DNA of 64,000 bases from an uncultured Lachnospiraceae bacterium (lineage in GTDB: Bacteria > Bacillota > Clostridia > Lachnospirales > Lachnospiraceae): the NCBI GenBank assembly GCA_946554445.1, contig CAMNSD010000006.1:1-64000 (forward strand). Reading direction: 5' to 3'. Position 1 is the first letter of the stretch. Each line of letters begins with the position of its first letter. The position numbers and the translations under genes were made by a program. Under the pieces are notes generated by a model, which searched no databases, was not told the DNA's origin, and saw nothing but the letters and a program-made list of their open reading frames with translations. Below are positions 16,801 to 27,300 of this stretch, in pieces.

Positions 16801-17740
16801 CAGGGCAACCTGTAAGGTAAATAAAGATGTATATGAAGCGATAGAGATTACGGTCAAAAAGTCTGTGATCGATCCGGATACGAAGTTAAAGGATAAGGAT
16901 GGCAACCAGCTCTACTATAAGAAATCCTCCGGGGAATACAAAGAGGCAACCTATCAGGATTATAAAGAGCGCAGTACCTTCTATAAAAAGGTAAAAGTGG
17001 CGTCCGAGTATAAATATACCGGCTGGCAGACCATTGACGGTTCCGTGTACTTCTTTGGCAAGGACAACCAGTATGTGACGGGCGATCAGGTCATTCTGGG
17101 CGCTAAGTACAGTTTTGGCAGCGATGGCAGGCTCTCCAAGGGTTCCGGTTCCATGGGTATCGACGTATCTAAGCACAATGGGAACATCGACTGGAATGCA
17201 GTGAAGAATTCCGGCGTATCCTATGTCATTATCCGCTGCGGTTACCGTGGTTACTCTACGGGCGTACTGGTAGAAGATCCGATGTTTCGGAGTAATATCA
17301 AAGGCGCGAAGGCGGCGGGACTTAAGGTGGGGGCGTATTTCTTCAGCCAGGCAGTCAACGAGGTGGAGGCTGTCGAGGAGGCGTCTATGGCCATAGATCT
17401 GGTCAAAGGATACGGGCTTGACTATCCGCTCTTCCTGGATGTGGAAGGCAGCGGCGGCCGTGGCGACGCGATCGGCCGGGATACCAGGACGGCGGTTTGT
17501 AAGACTTTCTGTCAGACGGTGCAGAATTCCGGTATTTCATCGGGAATTTATGCAAATAAGACCTGGTTTAACGAAAAGATTAACACTGGCAATTTGACCA
17601 GCTATAAGATTTGGCTTGCACAGTATGCCAGTGCGCCGACTTACACATCTACCCGTTATGATATGTGGCAGTACTCTTCCAAGGGCAAGGTCAGCGGAAT
17701 CAGCGGGAACGTGGACATGAATATCAGTTATATGAATTAA
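13856..17740 (+). CDS. Membrane-anchored multidomain GH25 lysozyme-like surface protein with Big_2 repeats
   Basis: The protein has about 1294 residues. Residues 1-260 are low complexity: a Ser/Thr/Arg stretch of short TSxxSTAKTS-like repeats, then an acidic Tyr-rich stretch built from YEDE-like units. One membrane helix follows (about 262-284), which puts that tail in the cytoplasm. Outside are a Cna-B-like region (about 360-450), five Ig-like Big_2 domains (about 560-1000), a cell-wall-binding-like repeat (YTGWQTIDG...YFFGK) and a C-terminal GH25 domain from residue 1100 with IDVSKHNG and FLDVEG carrying the acidic catalytic residues. It probably cuts or binds peptidoglycan at some distance from the membrane. 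It has its own promoter and is followed by rfbB and by a smaller paralogue at 19889. Confidence 0.85.
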   Translation: MQNKKQGGNRPKNVKSKRPVKFEDLLEDDRFDDEDADSVTDDTLQFLSLDDDTIASYQKSHGTARTSSAGRSTARTSSTSHSTAKTSRTSHSTSKASGTSHGTERTSRTHGDAARASATSRNTKTSKSARYARDYDDYEEEAYYEDERYYEDERYEDEEDYRDETYYEDERYEEDYEDEAYYEDEESVDYEDEAYYEDERYEDEDYEDEDYEDEAYYEDDDYDDEDYEDDDYEDEDDYDDEDDDGIIARFKDFLSEMSSLDMVVAMLGILVMAGAIITGTLYFNAKSMEKQVATFAEVGGQMEGVSVIGESGLLAVSESAKLGHMIDNDFDESDLNWGEGREDDEEEDESKEVEVELRLTSIQSDLKIKFANKSTGRLIGGVPFVVEVSGGGKTYDLKDDDKDGIIYQTGISAGSYSVKMKPLEGEAYQKYKLQSSASTVEVTDKIAYKKVDVTDEVKKESEINVAKEEAAQQNTVVESTLKDTVEWVESTKTAVGGEKDSYEEVPKDKIVDPWTVASGYRKLVQGDPVDGDESTNPDEGGDEKPDPDEGSNDDKPQKEEIEVSLNKRSLELKVGDSADLSVSGGDSSKYSVDWSSGDSSVATVSGGTVTAKGSGSTEITAKVSANGDNVTVTPSELTCSVTVKEEEPSKKKGTVSLSETSCTMEIGATKSLSVSGTNGINYTVDWSSSDTSVVSVSSGGTLTANKAGSAKITAKVNADSDSEIEGSRELTCSVEVKEKAKKKGTVSLNESKIELTVDDTKALSVSGTNGIGYTVKWSSSNTSVATVSDGGTVTAKKAGDATITAEVKADSGSEIEGSNKLTCSVKVKEKNGNVELKLNPSELLLGINDKKNLQITDTSGKVYEKYEGEWSSSDSSVVQVHRDGQVKGLKEGTATVSVKLKSVSGITFKNATLSCKVAVSDKNYTKVSISGKKEVGIGQKLTLTAKSTPEGAEIVWSSDDEKKAKVDSKGVVTGVAEGKVKIRATCKVNKDVYEAIEITVKKSVIDPDTKLKDKDGNQLYYKKSSGEYKEATYQDYKERSTFYKKVKVASEYKYTGWQTIDGSVYFFGKDNQYVTGDQVILGAKYSFGSDGRLSKGSGSMGIDVSKHNGNIDWNAVKNSGVSYVIIRCGYRGYSTGVLVEDPMFRSNIKGAKAAGLKVGAYFFSQAVNEVEAVEEASMAIDLVKGYGLDYPLFLDVEGSGGRGDAIGRDTRTAVCKTFCQTVQNSGISSGIYANKTWFNEKINTGNLTSYKIWLAQYASAPTYTSTRYDMWQYSSKGKVSGISGNVDMNISYMN

Positions 17741-17931
17741 CAGTTCAGTCAATCAGTGATATTATTAGCCAGAATGTATATCTGGTGACTTATGAATGGC
17801 ATGGCTGAACTGTCACACGAATTAACAGCCGGACGCAGGATGTCTATGGACATTCTGGCGATAGAATGGTAGTATGTAGCATGGGAATATAATTTTCGGA
17901 AAAACAAGCAATGTTTTGGCATGGAGGGAAA

Positions 17932-19008
17932 ATGAGAACTTATCTTGTAACGGGCGGTGCCGGATTTATCGGTTCCAACTATATTCATTACATGTTTCAC
18001 AAATACGGGGATGCCATCCGTATCATCAATGTGGATGCACTGACGTATGCGGGGAATCTTGAGAATTTAAAGGATTTGGAGACGCGCGAGAATTATACTT
18101 TTGTCAGGGCGGATATCTGTGACAAAGAGGCGATCACGAAGATTTTTACCGAAAACGACATCGACAGAGTGGTGCATTTTGCGGCGGAGAGTCATGTGGA
18201 CCGCAGCATCAGGAACCCGGAAGTGTTTGTGCAGACTAACGTTATGGGTACGGCGGTGATGCTCAACTGTGCGAAGGCTGCCTGGGAGCTGCCCGACGGG
18301 ACTTTTAAGGAGGACAAGAAGTTCCTCCATGTGTCCACCGATGAGGTGTATGGTTCCTTGGAGGAGGACGGCGGTTATTTCTATGAGACCACGCCCTATG
18401 CGCCCCGCAGTCCCTATTCGGCCAGCAAGGCAGGTTCCGACATGCTGGTAAAGGCTTATATGGACACTTATCATTTTCCGGCAAACATCACCAACTGTTC
18501 CAACAATTATGGACCTTATCAGTTCCCGGAGAAGTTGATTCCGTTAATCATCAACAATGCTCTGCAGGGTAAGAAGCTGCCCGTGTACGGGGACGGTAAG
18601 AATGTGCGGGACTGGCTCTATGTGGAGGATCATGCTAAGGCCATTGATATGGTACAGGAGAAAGGCAGGCTTTTTGAGACCTACAATGTGGGCGGACACA
18701 ATGAGAAGCAAAATATTGAGATTGTAAAGATTATCATACAGACGCTCCGGGAGATGCTGCCGGAGGGCGATGAGAGACGCGCCCATATCACAGAAGATTT
18801 GATCACTTATGTGGAAGACCGTAAGGGACATGACAGAAGATATGCGATCGCGCCGGACAAGATTAGGCAAGAGATCGGGTGGGAGCCGGAGACCATGTTT
18901 AAAGAAGGTATCCGCCGCACGATAGAATGGTATTTTGCCCATGAGGACTGGATGAAAAATGTGACCAGCGGCGACTATCAAAAATACTATGAGGAAATGT
19001 ATTCGTAA
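17932..19008 (+). CDS. rfbB: dTDP-glucose 4,6-dehydratase
   Basis: RfbB (RmlB) converts dTDP-glucose to dTDP-4-keto-6-deoxyglucose with bound NAD. The 358-residue protein shows the SDR-type GGAGFIGSN motif (about residues 8-16), FAAESHVDRS, the STDEVYG motif and the YSASKAGSD motif with catalytic Tyr and Lys. ATG 17932 has GGAGGG close upstream and gives the standard N-terminus; an upstream ATG at 17911 is less likely. The order rfbB-rfbA-GH25-rfbC is unusual, with rfbA 21 nt after it. The intergenic stretch before it holds an ACAGTTCAG...CTGAACTGT inverted repeat, perhaps the terminator of the surface-protein gene. Confidence 0.95.
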   Translation: MRTYLVTGGAGFIGSNYIHYMFHKYGDAIRIINVDALTYAGNLENLKDLETRENYTFVRADICDKEAITKIFTENDIDRVVHFAAESHVDRSIRNPEVFVQTNVMGTAVMLNCAKAAWELPDGTFKEDKKFLHVSTDEVYGSLEEDGGYFYETTPYAPRSPYSASKAGSDMLVKAYMDTYHFPANITNCSNNYGPYQFPEKLIPLIINNALQGKKLPVYGDGKNVRDWLYVEDHAKAIDMVQEKGRLFETYNVGGHNEKQNIEIVKIIIQTLREMLPEGDERRAHITEDLITYVEDRKGHDRRYAIAPDKIRQEIGWEPETMFKEGIRRTIEWYFAHEDWMKNVTSGDYQKYYEEMYS

Positions 19009-19029
19009 AAGAAAGGCTGGACAGCTTAT

Positions 19030-19899
19030 ATGAAAGGAATTATTCTGGCGGGCGGAGCCGGCACAAGGCTCTATCCGCTGACCAAGGCAATCTCCAAACA
19101 GATTATGCCGGTATACGACAAACCGATGATTTATTATCCGCTATCCACTTTGATGCTGGCGGGAATCCAGGATATTCTGATCATATCCACGCCCAGGGAT
19201 CTTCCTGTGTTTGAGGAACTTTTGGGGACAGGACAGCAGCTGGGGCTTCGGATGTCCTATGCGGTACAGGAACAGCCAAGGGGGTTAGCAGATGCCTTTA
19301 TTATCGGCGCCGATTTTATTGGCGATGATAATGTTGCGCTGGTTTTGGGAGATAATATCTTCTACGGCCAGAGTTTTTCTAAGGTGCTTCGCGAAGTGGC
19401 TGCCCGGGAAAGTGGAGCTACCATCTTTGGGTACTATGTGAGGGATCCCAGGGAGTACGGCGTGGTGGAATTTGATGAGAATGGCATGGCAATCTCCATC
19501 GAGGAGAAACCGGAACATCCGAAGAGCAATTATGCGGTGCCCGGCTTATATTTTTATGACAACGATGTGGTGGAAATTGCCCGCAATGTGAAGCCTTCCG
19601 CCAGGGGTGAGATAGAGATTACAAGTATCAATAATGAGTATCTGCGCAGGGGAACCCTGCGGGTGGAGACGCTGGGACGGGGTTTCGCCTGGCTGGATAC
19701 GGGCAATCATGATTCTTTGTTGGATGCGGCGGATTTTGTGGCGGCGTTTCAGAAGAGGCAGGGGCTGTATATTTCCTGTATCGAGGAGATTGCTTACAAG
19801 AGAGGCTTTATTACAAGAGAACAACTGTTAGAACTGGCGGAGCCGCTGATGAAGACGGCCTATGGACAATACATGGTAGAGGTTGCAAATGGACTCTAA
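19030..19899 (+). CDS. rfbA: Glucose-1-phosphate thymidylyltransferase
   Basis: RfbA (RmlA) makes dTDP-glucose from glucose-1-phosphate and dTTP, the entry to dTDP-rhamnose. The 289-residue protein is of standard length with the nucleotidyltransferase signature [11 protein letters not shown] (about residues 8-18), the [16 protein letters not shown] block and the LGDNIFYG metal-site motif. Its glucose-1-phosphate may come from the phosphoglucomutase at 32683. The 3' end overlaps the start of the GH25 gene, implying coupled translation. Confidence 0.97.
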   Translation: MKGIILAGGAGTRLYPLTKAISKQIMPVYDKPMIYYPLSTLMLAGIQDILIISTPRDLPVFEELLGTGQQLGLRMSYAVQEQPRGLADAFIIGADFIGDDNVALVLGDNIFYGQSFSKVLREVAARESGATIFGYYVRDPREYGVVEFDENGMAISIEEKPEHPKSNYAVPGLYFYDNDVVEIARNVKPSARGEIEITSINNEYLRRGTLRVETLGRGFAWLDTGNHDSLLDAADFVAAFQKRQGLYISCIEEIAYKRGFITREQLLELAEPLMKTAYGQYMVEVANGL

Positions 19900-21235
19900 G
19901 AGAATGAGGCGTGCGCTCTTTGCCATGATAGGCATATTTCTTCTGCTTATCGCGGTGATCGCGCTCACGAATCTTGACGCGGTGATGAGCAAGCTGGGGC
20001 TTGCAGAGGAACCGGAACAGGAGATGGAAGCAACAGAAGAAGAGGCAGAGACGGACGGTGGACAGATAGGAAATGATCTGTCTGCTTTTCTGCGCGATGA
20101 GACCTTTTTTGATGAGGAACCGAGATTTAAGAGCATTGAGACTTATGTGGGCCGGAATGTGTTCCTAATGATGAGTTCCGTGGCTAAGGATCTGCGCGTC
20201 ATGGTGGTGGACAGCGCGGGACGTCTGGTGACCGGTGCACCCTTTACCATCGAAATACAGGGTATGGGGGAATATACGGATGAGGATGAAGACGGCGTCA
20301 TCTATATTGAGGGACTGCGGGCCGGAGAATACGGAGTATCCCTGCAGGAACTGACAGGATTCCATGTGCCTAACACAGTTACAACCATTCAGGTGCGGCA
20401 GGAGATTGAGTATCGGGTACTTGACAATATCGAGTATCTGATGCTGACGGAAGATGATATCGATCCTGCCAAGGAGGATAAGGCGGTAAACGGCGCCGAG
20501 GAGGACGCGGACGGCAGTGAGAATACCCAGATGCAGTTTGCGAACGGCAGTGCAAAGCTGGGCATTGACGTCTCCAAATGGAATAAGGAGATCGATTGGG
20601 AGGCGGTGAAGGAAGAAGGGGTGGAGTTTGCCATCATCCGCTGCGGTTACCGAGGGGCTTCCAGTGGTGCGCTGGTCATAGATCCCATGTATGAAGATAA
20701 TATTCGCGGCGCTATCGAGGCGGGGATTCCGGTGGGTGTATACTTCTTTACCCAGGCTTTGGACGAGGTGGAGGCCGTGGAGGAAGCCAGTATGGTGATC
20801 CGCCTGATCGAGGAGTACGATGTGGATTATCCGGTGTTCTTAGACAGCGAGAGTGCAGGCGGCAGCGGGCGTGCCGATGGTTTGGATGCAAAGGAGCGGA
20901 CGGCTGCTCACAAAGCTTTCTTAGAGACCATCAGTGCAGCCGGGTATGAGACAGGCATCTATGCTTCCCGCAATTGGCTGAATGACAGAATAAATGTGAC
21001 AGATCTGTCAGAATATAAGACTTGGCTTGCGGAGTATGCGGAGGTGCCAGCTTACGATGGATATTATGATATGTGGCAGTATACCTCTAAGGGTACGGTG
21101 AACGGTATTGATACTAATGTGGACTTGAACTTGTGTTATATGAATATAGACACTTCCATTAACCATGCCAAGAGTGCGGCTGGGTATTCCGGCGTGGTGA
21201 ATGGTGACAGCGGCAACGTGCCGACAACAGACTAA
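19889..21235 (+). CDS. Membrane-anchored GH25 lysozyme-like protein, smaller paralogue
   Basis: The 448-residue protein has a short basic tail, one membrane helix (about residues 8-28), a Cna-B-like domain (about 95-175; [20 protein letters not shown]) and a C-terminal GH25 domain (about 225-430) with [13 protein letters not shown] and FLDSESAGG carrying the acidic residues. It has the same order of parts as the 13856 protein but lacks the Big_2 repeats and the long tail. ATG 19889 has AGAGG 6 nt upstream, inside the end of rfbA (11-nt overlap). The placement inside the dTDP-rhamnose operon suggests wall cleavage coordinated with polysaccharide attachment; this is inference. Confidence 0.85.
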   Translation: MDSKRMRRALFAMIGIFLLLIAVIALTNLDAVMSKLGLAEEPEQEMEATEEEAETDGGQIGNDLSAFLRDETFFDEEPRFKSIETYVGRNVFLMMSSVAKDLRVMVVDSAGRLVTGAPFTIEIQGMGEYTDEDEDGVIYIEGLRAGEYGVSLQELTGFHVPNTVTTIQVRQEIEYRVLDNIEYLMLTEDDIDPAKEDKAVNGAEEDADGSENTQMQFANGSAKLGIDVSKWNKEIDWEAVKEEGVEFAIIRCGYRGASSGALVIDPMYEDNIRGAIEAGIPVGVYFFTQALDEVEAVEEASMVIRLIEEYDVDYPVFLDSESAGGSGRADGLDAKERTAAHKAFLETISAAGYETGIYASRNWLNDRINVTDLSEYKTWLAEYAEVPAYDGYYDMWQYTSKGTVNGIDTNVDLNLCYMNIDTSINHAKSAAGYSGVVNGDSGNVPTTD

Positions 21236-21266
21236 GGAAATAAAACAGGGAAAGGAAGCGGGACAA

Positions 21267-21827
21267 ATGGGTAAAATAACGGTGGAGACATGTGAGATAG
21301 AAGGGCTCAAGATTATCACGCCGACGGTGTTTGGCGATGCCAGGGGCTATTTCATGGAGACCTATAATTATAATGATTATAAGGCGGCGGGAATCGATCA
21401 GATTTTTGTGCAGGACAACCAGTCCTCCTCGGTCAAAGGCGTGCTCCGCGGGCTGCATTTCCAGATTCATTTTCCTCAGGATAAACTGGTGCGGGTATTA
21501 AGCGGCGAGGTCTTTGACGTGGCCGTGGATTTAAGGCCGGGTTCTGCAACTTATGGCAAGTGGCAGGGTGTGGTGCTTTCTGCGGAGAATAAGAAGCAGT
21601 TTTTTATACCCAAAGATTTTGCCCATGGATTTTTTGTACTTTCGGATTATGCGGAGTTTGCGTATAAATGTACGGATTTCTATCATCCGGGCGACGAGGG
21701 CGGCATTATCTGGAATGATCCCGATATAGGCATTGAATGGCCAATCCCGGAAGGAATGGAACTGAATATGTCCGATAAGGATACGAAATGGGAAGGCATC
21801 AAAGCCTTTACCGAAAAATACCGCTAA
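21267..21827 (+). CDS. rfbC: dTDP-4-dehydrorhamnose 3,5-epimerase
   Basis: RfbC (RmlC) epimerises dTDP-4-keto-6-deoxyglucose at C3 and C5. The 186-residue cupin protein shows the family blocks RGLHFQIHFPQDKLVRV, GEVFDVAVDLR and IPKDFAHGFFVLSD, with the catalytic His in RGLHF. ATG 21267 gives the normal length; GGAAGCGGG lies upstream. RfbD, the last enzyme of the pathway, is not seen in the window, so either it lies elsewhere or the final sugar is not L-rhamnose. Confidence 0.95.
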   Translation: MGKITVETCEIEGLKIITPTVFGDARGYFMETYNYNDYKAAGIDQIFVQDNQSSSVKGVLRGLHFQIHFPQDKLVRVLSGEVFDVAVDLRPGSATYGKWQGVVLSAENKKQFFIPKDFAHGFFVLSDYAEFAYKCTDFYHPGDEGGIIWNDPDIGIEWPIPEGMELNMSDKDTKWEGIKAFTEKYR

Positions 21828-21875
21828 GGCAAAACAGGCGCTTTGATGGAAGTTTGGCGCGCAAAGGTCGATGAT

Positions 21876-22916
21876 ATGTTTATAAAAAATATGGATAAGA
21901 TTAAAAACCAAACAGAGCAGAAGCGTTTTTCTAAAAAGTTCGCAGCAATAGCTATATTCTGGGGGCTTGGTCTGATTCTTGCATTGGTGTTAGTCAGGCA
22001 TCATAATCCCCTGGCGGACCAAGTGACGGAGCAGATGAAGAAGTTCAGTGGTTGTGTGCTGATCACCTTTACCTGCATTATTTTTGCCATTTATTATGAC
22101 AGGATCGTGACTATACCGGTGGAATTATTCCAGAGTAGAAGGTTGATCTGGAAATTGGCAAAAAATGATTTTAAGAAGCGTTACGCAGGATCCTACCTGG
22201 GCATTGTGTGGGCTATGGCGCAGCCTGTGGTGACAGTGCTCATGTATTGGATCGTGTTTGATAAAGTGTTCAATGCCCGCGTACAGTTTGTGGCTGGCGA
22301 GGGAGGAGAGATACCGCCGTATGTACTGTATTTGACGGCTGGACTGGTGCCCTGGTTCTATTTTTCAGAAGCCATATCGCAGGGGACGATGGCATTGGTG
22401 GAATACACCTATCTGGTGAAAAAGGTGGTATTCAATATCAGTATCCTGCCTATCATCAAGGTGATCGCGGCTACCTTTATCCACGTGTTTTTTGTGGGGG
22501 TTCTGCTGATCGTTGGCATATGCTATGGATATACGCCGACCATCTATACGTTACAACTAGTCTATTACAGTTTCTGTTTGTTTTTGTTTGTGCTGGCTTT
22601 GAGCTATCTGACCAGTGCGCTGGTGGTTTTTATCAGGGATTTACAGCAGATCATCAATATTGCGCTGCAGATCGGTATGTGGGCGACACCGATCATGTGG
22701 AATATTGATATGCTCCCGGATTATGTGAAAACCCTGTTTAAACTGAATCCGTTAGTATATATTGTAAATGGTTTCAGAAGCGCTATTTTTGATGAAGAAT
22801 GGTTTTGGGAACATTTCTATTCCTCCACCTATTTCTGGATTTTTACGATCAGTATGTTCTGCATCGGCACACTGGTCTTTAGAAGGATGCGGACACATTT
22901 TGCGGATGTGCTGTAG
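21876..22916 (+). CDS. Polysaccharide ABC transporter permease (Wzm-like)
   Basis: This is the membrane subunit of an ABC-2 type exporter that moves lipid-linked polysaccharide across the membrane. The protein has about 346 residues. Two extra N-terminal hydrophobic segments (about residues 20-80) precede the standard part, which starts at LIWKLAKNDFKKRYAGSYLG and has six membrane helices. The motif DFKKRYAGSYLGIVWA is typical of TagG/Wzm. Start codons at 21843, 21876 and 21891 are possible; AAAGG 9 nt before 21876 favours it. The gene follows rfbC by about 50 nt and precedes the ATPase gene. The N-terminal extension is not usual for the family. Confidence 0.9.
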   Translation: MFIKNMDKIKNQTEQKRFSKKFAAIAIFWGLGLILALVLVRHHNPLADQVTEQMKKFSGCVLITFTCIIFAIYYDRIVTIPVELFQSRRLIWKLAKNDFKKRYAGSYLGIVWAMAQPVVTVLMYWIVFDKVFNARVQFVAGEGGEIPPYVLYLTAGLVPWFYFSEAISQGTMALVEYTYLVKKVVFNISILPIIKVIAATFIHVFFVGVLLIVGICYGYTPTIYTLQLVYYSFCLFLFVLALSYLTSALVVFIRDLQQIINIALQIGMWATPIMWNIDMLPDYVKTLFKLNPLVYIVNGFRSAIFDEEWFWEHFYSSTYFWIFTISMFCIGTLVFRRMRTHFADVL

Positions 22917-22984
22917 GCGTCCATGTGAAATGTCTGGGAATGGAAAATGGAACGGGAAAGGATAAGATTGAAAAGAAGAAAAGC

Positions 22985-24295
22985 ATGAAAGATGTTGCGA
23001 TTGAAGTAAAAGATGTGGGAAAAGTGTATAAACTCTACGATAAGCCTTCTGATCGGATCAAGGATGCGCTGGGGTTTGGAAGAAAGAAGCACTATACGGA
23101 ACACCACGCCCTAAAGGGAGTCGATATGACGATCCAGCAGGGGGAGTGTGTGGGAATCATCGGTACCAATGGCTCCGGTAAATCCACAATCCTTAAAATA
23201 ATAACAGGTGTTCTCACTCCCACTTCCGGCGAGGTGATTGTCAATGGGCGTATTTCTGCGCTCCTAGAGCTTGGCGCCGGATTCAATATGGAATATAACG
23301 GCATTGAAAATATTTATTTAAATGGGACGATGATCGGTTTCAGTAAGAAGGAGATTGACGAGAAACTGGAGGAAATCCTTTCTTTTGCGGATATCGGGGA
23401 TTATGTATATCAGCCGGCAAAGACCTATTCCAGCGGCATGTTTGTGCGTTTGGCTTTCGCCGTGGCCATCAATATCGATCCGGAGATCTTGATCGTAGAT
23501 GAGGCGCTGTCGGTTGGAGATGTCTTTTTTCAGGCAAAATGTTATCATAAGTTTGAAGAATTTAAAAAGATGGGCAAGACCATCGTTTTTGTCAGCCACG
23601 ATTTGAGCAGTATCAGCAAATACTGTGATCGAGTGGTACTTTTAAATCAGGGTGTGAAACTGGGAGAGGGTTCCCCTAAAAAGATGATCGACACTTATAA
23701 GCAGGTGCTTGTAGGTCAGTATGTGGCTCCGGAGTCGGAGGAAGGGGAACGGCTTCTGGATGATGAGAAGCTGCGGGAGATGGCGGCGAAGGGCGTGGAT
23801 GGCAGCAAGCTGAAGAAAGAGAGCGCCAAAGCGCCGGGTGTGGCAGAGAACCCCGATCTTTTGGAATACGGCTCCAAGAAGGCGCTGATTACGGAGTACT
23901 ATGTGACGGATGATAAAGGGGAAAAAACCTCTGCAGTCATAAAGGGCAGCCGTTTCACGATTCATATGAGAGTAGAGATGTCGCAGCGGATCGCGGCGCC
24001 GATCTTTGCATTTACCATCAAAAATGTGCGTGGCACGGAGATTACAGGTACTAATACGATGGTAGAAAAGGCTTTTCTGGAATCAGTGGAAGCCGGTGAA
24101 GTGAAGGAAATCAGTTTTACGCAGGAGATGAACCTGCAGGGGGGAGATTATCTGCTGTCCCTGGGGGTGACGGGCTATGAAGGAGATGATTTCACAGTTT
24201 ATCACAGGCTCTATGATGTGCTGAATGTGACAGTCATTTCAGATAAGGACACGGTAGGATATTATGATATGAATTCCGTGGTAGAGGTTCAGTAG
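22985..24295 (+). CDS. Polysaccharide ABC transporter ATPase with C-terminal glycan-binding domain (Wzt-like)
   Basis: This ATPase powers the Wzm-like permease. About 436 residues: the nucleotide-binding domain has Walker A GTNGSGKST, signature SSGMFVRLAFA, Walker B ILIVDEALSVGD and the switch His in VSHD. From about residue 300 a beta-rich domain of the Wzt C-terminal type follows (GTNTMVEKAF, GGDYLLSLGV). In O-antigen systems such a domain recognises the modified end of the finished chain, so a capping enzyme is expected; the 28027 gene fits. Starts at 22925 and 22940 are also open; MKDVAIEVKDV at 22985 fits the family N-terminus best. Confidence 0.93.
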   Translation: MKDVAIEVKDVGKVYKLYDKPSDRIKDALGFGRKKHYTEHHALKGVDMTIQQGECVGIIGTNGSGKSTILKIITGVLTPTSGEVIVNGRISALLELGAGFNMEYNGIENIYLNGTMIGFSKKEIDEKLEEILSFADIGDYVYQPAKTYSSGMFVRLAFAVAINIDPEILIVDEALSVGDVFFQAKCYHKFEEFKKMGKTIVFVSHDLSSISKYCDRVVLLNQGVKLGEGSPKKMIDTYKQVLVGQYVAPESEEGERLLDDEKLREMAAKGVDGSKLKKESAKAPGVAENPDLLEYGSKKALITEYYVTDDKGEKTSAVIKGSRFTIHMRVEMSQRIAAPIFAFTIKNVRGTEITGTNTMVEKAFLESVEAGEVKEISFTQEMNLQGGDYLLSLGVTGYEGDDFTVYHRLYDVLNVTVISDKDTVGYYDMNSVVEVQ

Positions 24296-24364
24296 CAGGC
24301 GGCGCTATCCGGTCCCATAGTAAAGGTGGCCGGATAAACGTGTATCAAGAGGATTATTTGACGG

Positions 24365-27300
24365 ATGAGTGGATTGAAGAATGGTTATGACTGGGCTGCT
24401 TACTATGCGGCAGCTTATGAAAAGGAAAGAAAACATAATACCCTGTTAGCGGGACAGGTGGCGGATTTAGAACGAAAACAGGAAGACTATCAGGATAATC
24501 TGGAGCGGATATACGCCAGTCCTTTCTGGAAGATGGTTGCGCCAATCCACGGATTGTTCTATAAGGATGCAGCTGTTATTGAATCGGTGGATTCTGTTGC
24601 AGACGCACCGAAGGAAGAACAAGAAATCGATAATAACGAGTGTTCTGAAAACGAAAAAACAAACGCGCAGGAGTTCTTTGTATTGGATGGGTGGAATGAG
24701 ATCGAGGTTCCGGACTCCGATGTTGTCCTACTGACATATGGCTGTGGAGCGCTTGAACAGGGGATTTTTGAAAAAATTAAATCCTATTTTAACGAAAACA
24801 AACTGTGTGTGGCGGCTTATGTTGATGAGGATTTCTATGAGGAGGATCCGGCGCACGGGGAATCTCCCTGGCACAAATCCGATTATGCTCCGGATACCCT
24901 GTTATCTTATAATTGTTGGGGACATTTGGCGGCGGTCAGGCGGGATCTTCTCTCGGAGATAGCTTACGGTGGACTTGCCCAGTGCAGTGATGAAGAGCAG
25001 CTGGCGGCGGGATTTTATGATCTGTGTCTGCGGTTGGAAGAGGCGGCGCTGAGACGAAACGATATGGACTATGGGAAGATGCGCGAGGCGGTACGGCGTG
25101 TGGACGCGGTGCTTTATCATAGAAAGGTTTCGGCGGCCTGGAAGAAAGAGCGGAACGAGGAGATGTCCGACAGCGGGTATGGACAGACTTTTACAGGAGC
25201 AGGAAAAGCCTTTGTCAGTGTGCGGGAAGATGCTCTTCGCAGAAGAGGGATTCGGGCGGACTTACAGTATGGGGCGGATCCGAATCTGTATCATCTGGTG
25301 TATGATACATCGGTGTCCGGCAGGGAACGCTGTGCCCGTGCAGGAAGTGCCGGCGGTGCGATTGCTCCCCATCGTGTGGTGTCTGTAGTCATCATCACAG
25401 AGGGTTCTCCGGCTTCCTTGGAGAGATGTCTGCGCTCCTTTAAGAGCAGGACGGCTTATCGGTATTATGAGTGGATTGTGGTGGATGCCGGGAGCCATGA
25501 CGAGAATAGAAGCAGGATGGAACAGTTGCAGAAAGAATATGGATTTACCTGGCTGGATGGGACGAAGACTGAGGATAGGCATGCGTTGTACCGCCTGGGC
25601 GTAGAACGTGCCGGCGGGGATCTTTTACTCTTTCTGGGCGATGACATGGAGATTATAGAGAAAAGCTGGCTTGGCCATATGGCGGGGCAGGCGCTGCAGT
25701 CCCACGTGGGTGCTGTGGGAGCGGATCTGTGGACGGCGGATACAGAAAAGAACCTGCGGGCGGACGTGATTCATGATGTGCCGGTGGTGCCTTTGGCATG
25801 TTTGATGGTATCCCGCGAGAAATATGAGAAGGCGGGCGGTTTTGACAAAGACGGGACAGGCGGTCCTGACAGCAGCGCATTTTGCCGCAGACTGGAAGAG
25901 GACGGTTATTATAATGTAATACGGGGCGATGTGGCGCTGCGCCGCCATGCATCTTCTGAGAGCGAAGCGGGACTGGAAGCCTTTTATACGGGTTCCCTGC
26001 AGCGGGAGCAGGATAGGATGACGCAGGAGGAAGCTTTGCGTTTCTATCGGGAAGCTTATGGACGGGAACGAAAAAAAGGACAGGTGCTTACGGGAAAACT
26101 GGAGGAGGCGGAGCATAGCAGTGGTCTGTTGGGGATAAGGCTTAAACAGATCAAAGGCAGTATTTTCTGGCGGATGTCCAAACCGCTGCGTTCGCTGGTA
26201 CATTGGCTGCAGCGGACAAAGGAGCGGATTGGTTACTGTGGCAGTGTCAAAGGGTTTTTGCGCAAATTGAATGCCAAGATGATCGAGAAGAAGGCGCGTG
26301 CCCAGCACGGGACAGCCAGTTTCCCGGATGCAGAGGAGGCAGCGAGACAACGTGCCACCAGATTTGATAAAGCGATCAAATTCAGTATTTTAATGCCTTT
26401 ATACAATACGCCGGAGAACTATTTGCGGCAGGCCATTGAATCCGTGACGGCGCAGACGTATGAGAATTGGGAACTGTGCCTGGCGGACGGATCCGATGAA
26501 GAGCACGGCAATGTGGAGAAAATCTGCAGGGAGTACATGGAATTGGATAAGAAATATCTGCGTTCCAGCAGCAGCCTCTATTGCCGGATCGTTTATAGGA
26601 AGCTGCAGAAGAATGAGGGAATTTCGGGCAACACCAACGAATGTCTCTCTCTGGCGTCCGGTGATTATATCGCCCTCTTTGACCATGACGATGTGCTGCA
26701 TCCCAGCGTTCTGTATGAATATATGAAGGCAATCTGCGATAAGGGCGCGGATTATATCTACTGTGATGAGACCACTTTTAAGGGAAATAAGACCATTGAC
26801 CATATGCTCACCCTGCATTTTAAGCCGGATTATGCGCCGGATAATCTGCGGGCGAACAATTATATCTGTCATTTCAGCGCTTTTTCCAGAAAGCTGTTGG
26901 ATGGAACGCAGTTGTTCCGTTCCGAGTTTGACGGCAGCCAGGACCATGACATGATCCTGCGTCTGACATCCCGCGCCAAATGCGTGGTACATGTGCCGAA
27001 ACTCCTCTATTACTGGCGTTCCCATGAGGGCAGCGTGGCTTCCGATATCAATGCCAAGAGCTATGCCATCGAGGCGGCCAAAGGGGCGGTAGCCTCTCAT
27101 CTGAAAGCACAGGGTTTCCAGAACTTTGAGATTACGTCCACGAAGGCGTTTGAGACCATATTCCGGATCAAATATGAGATTCAGGGCAATCCTAAAGTGT
27201 CCATTATAATTCCAAACAAAGATCATCTGGAGGATTTGCAGCGCTGCATTTCTTCCATTTTGGAAAAGAGCACCTACGATAATTATGAGATTTTGGTGGT

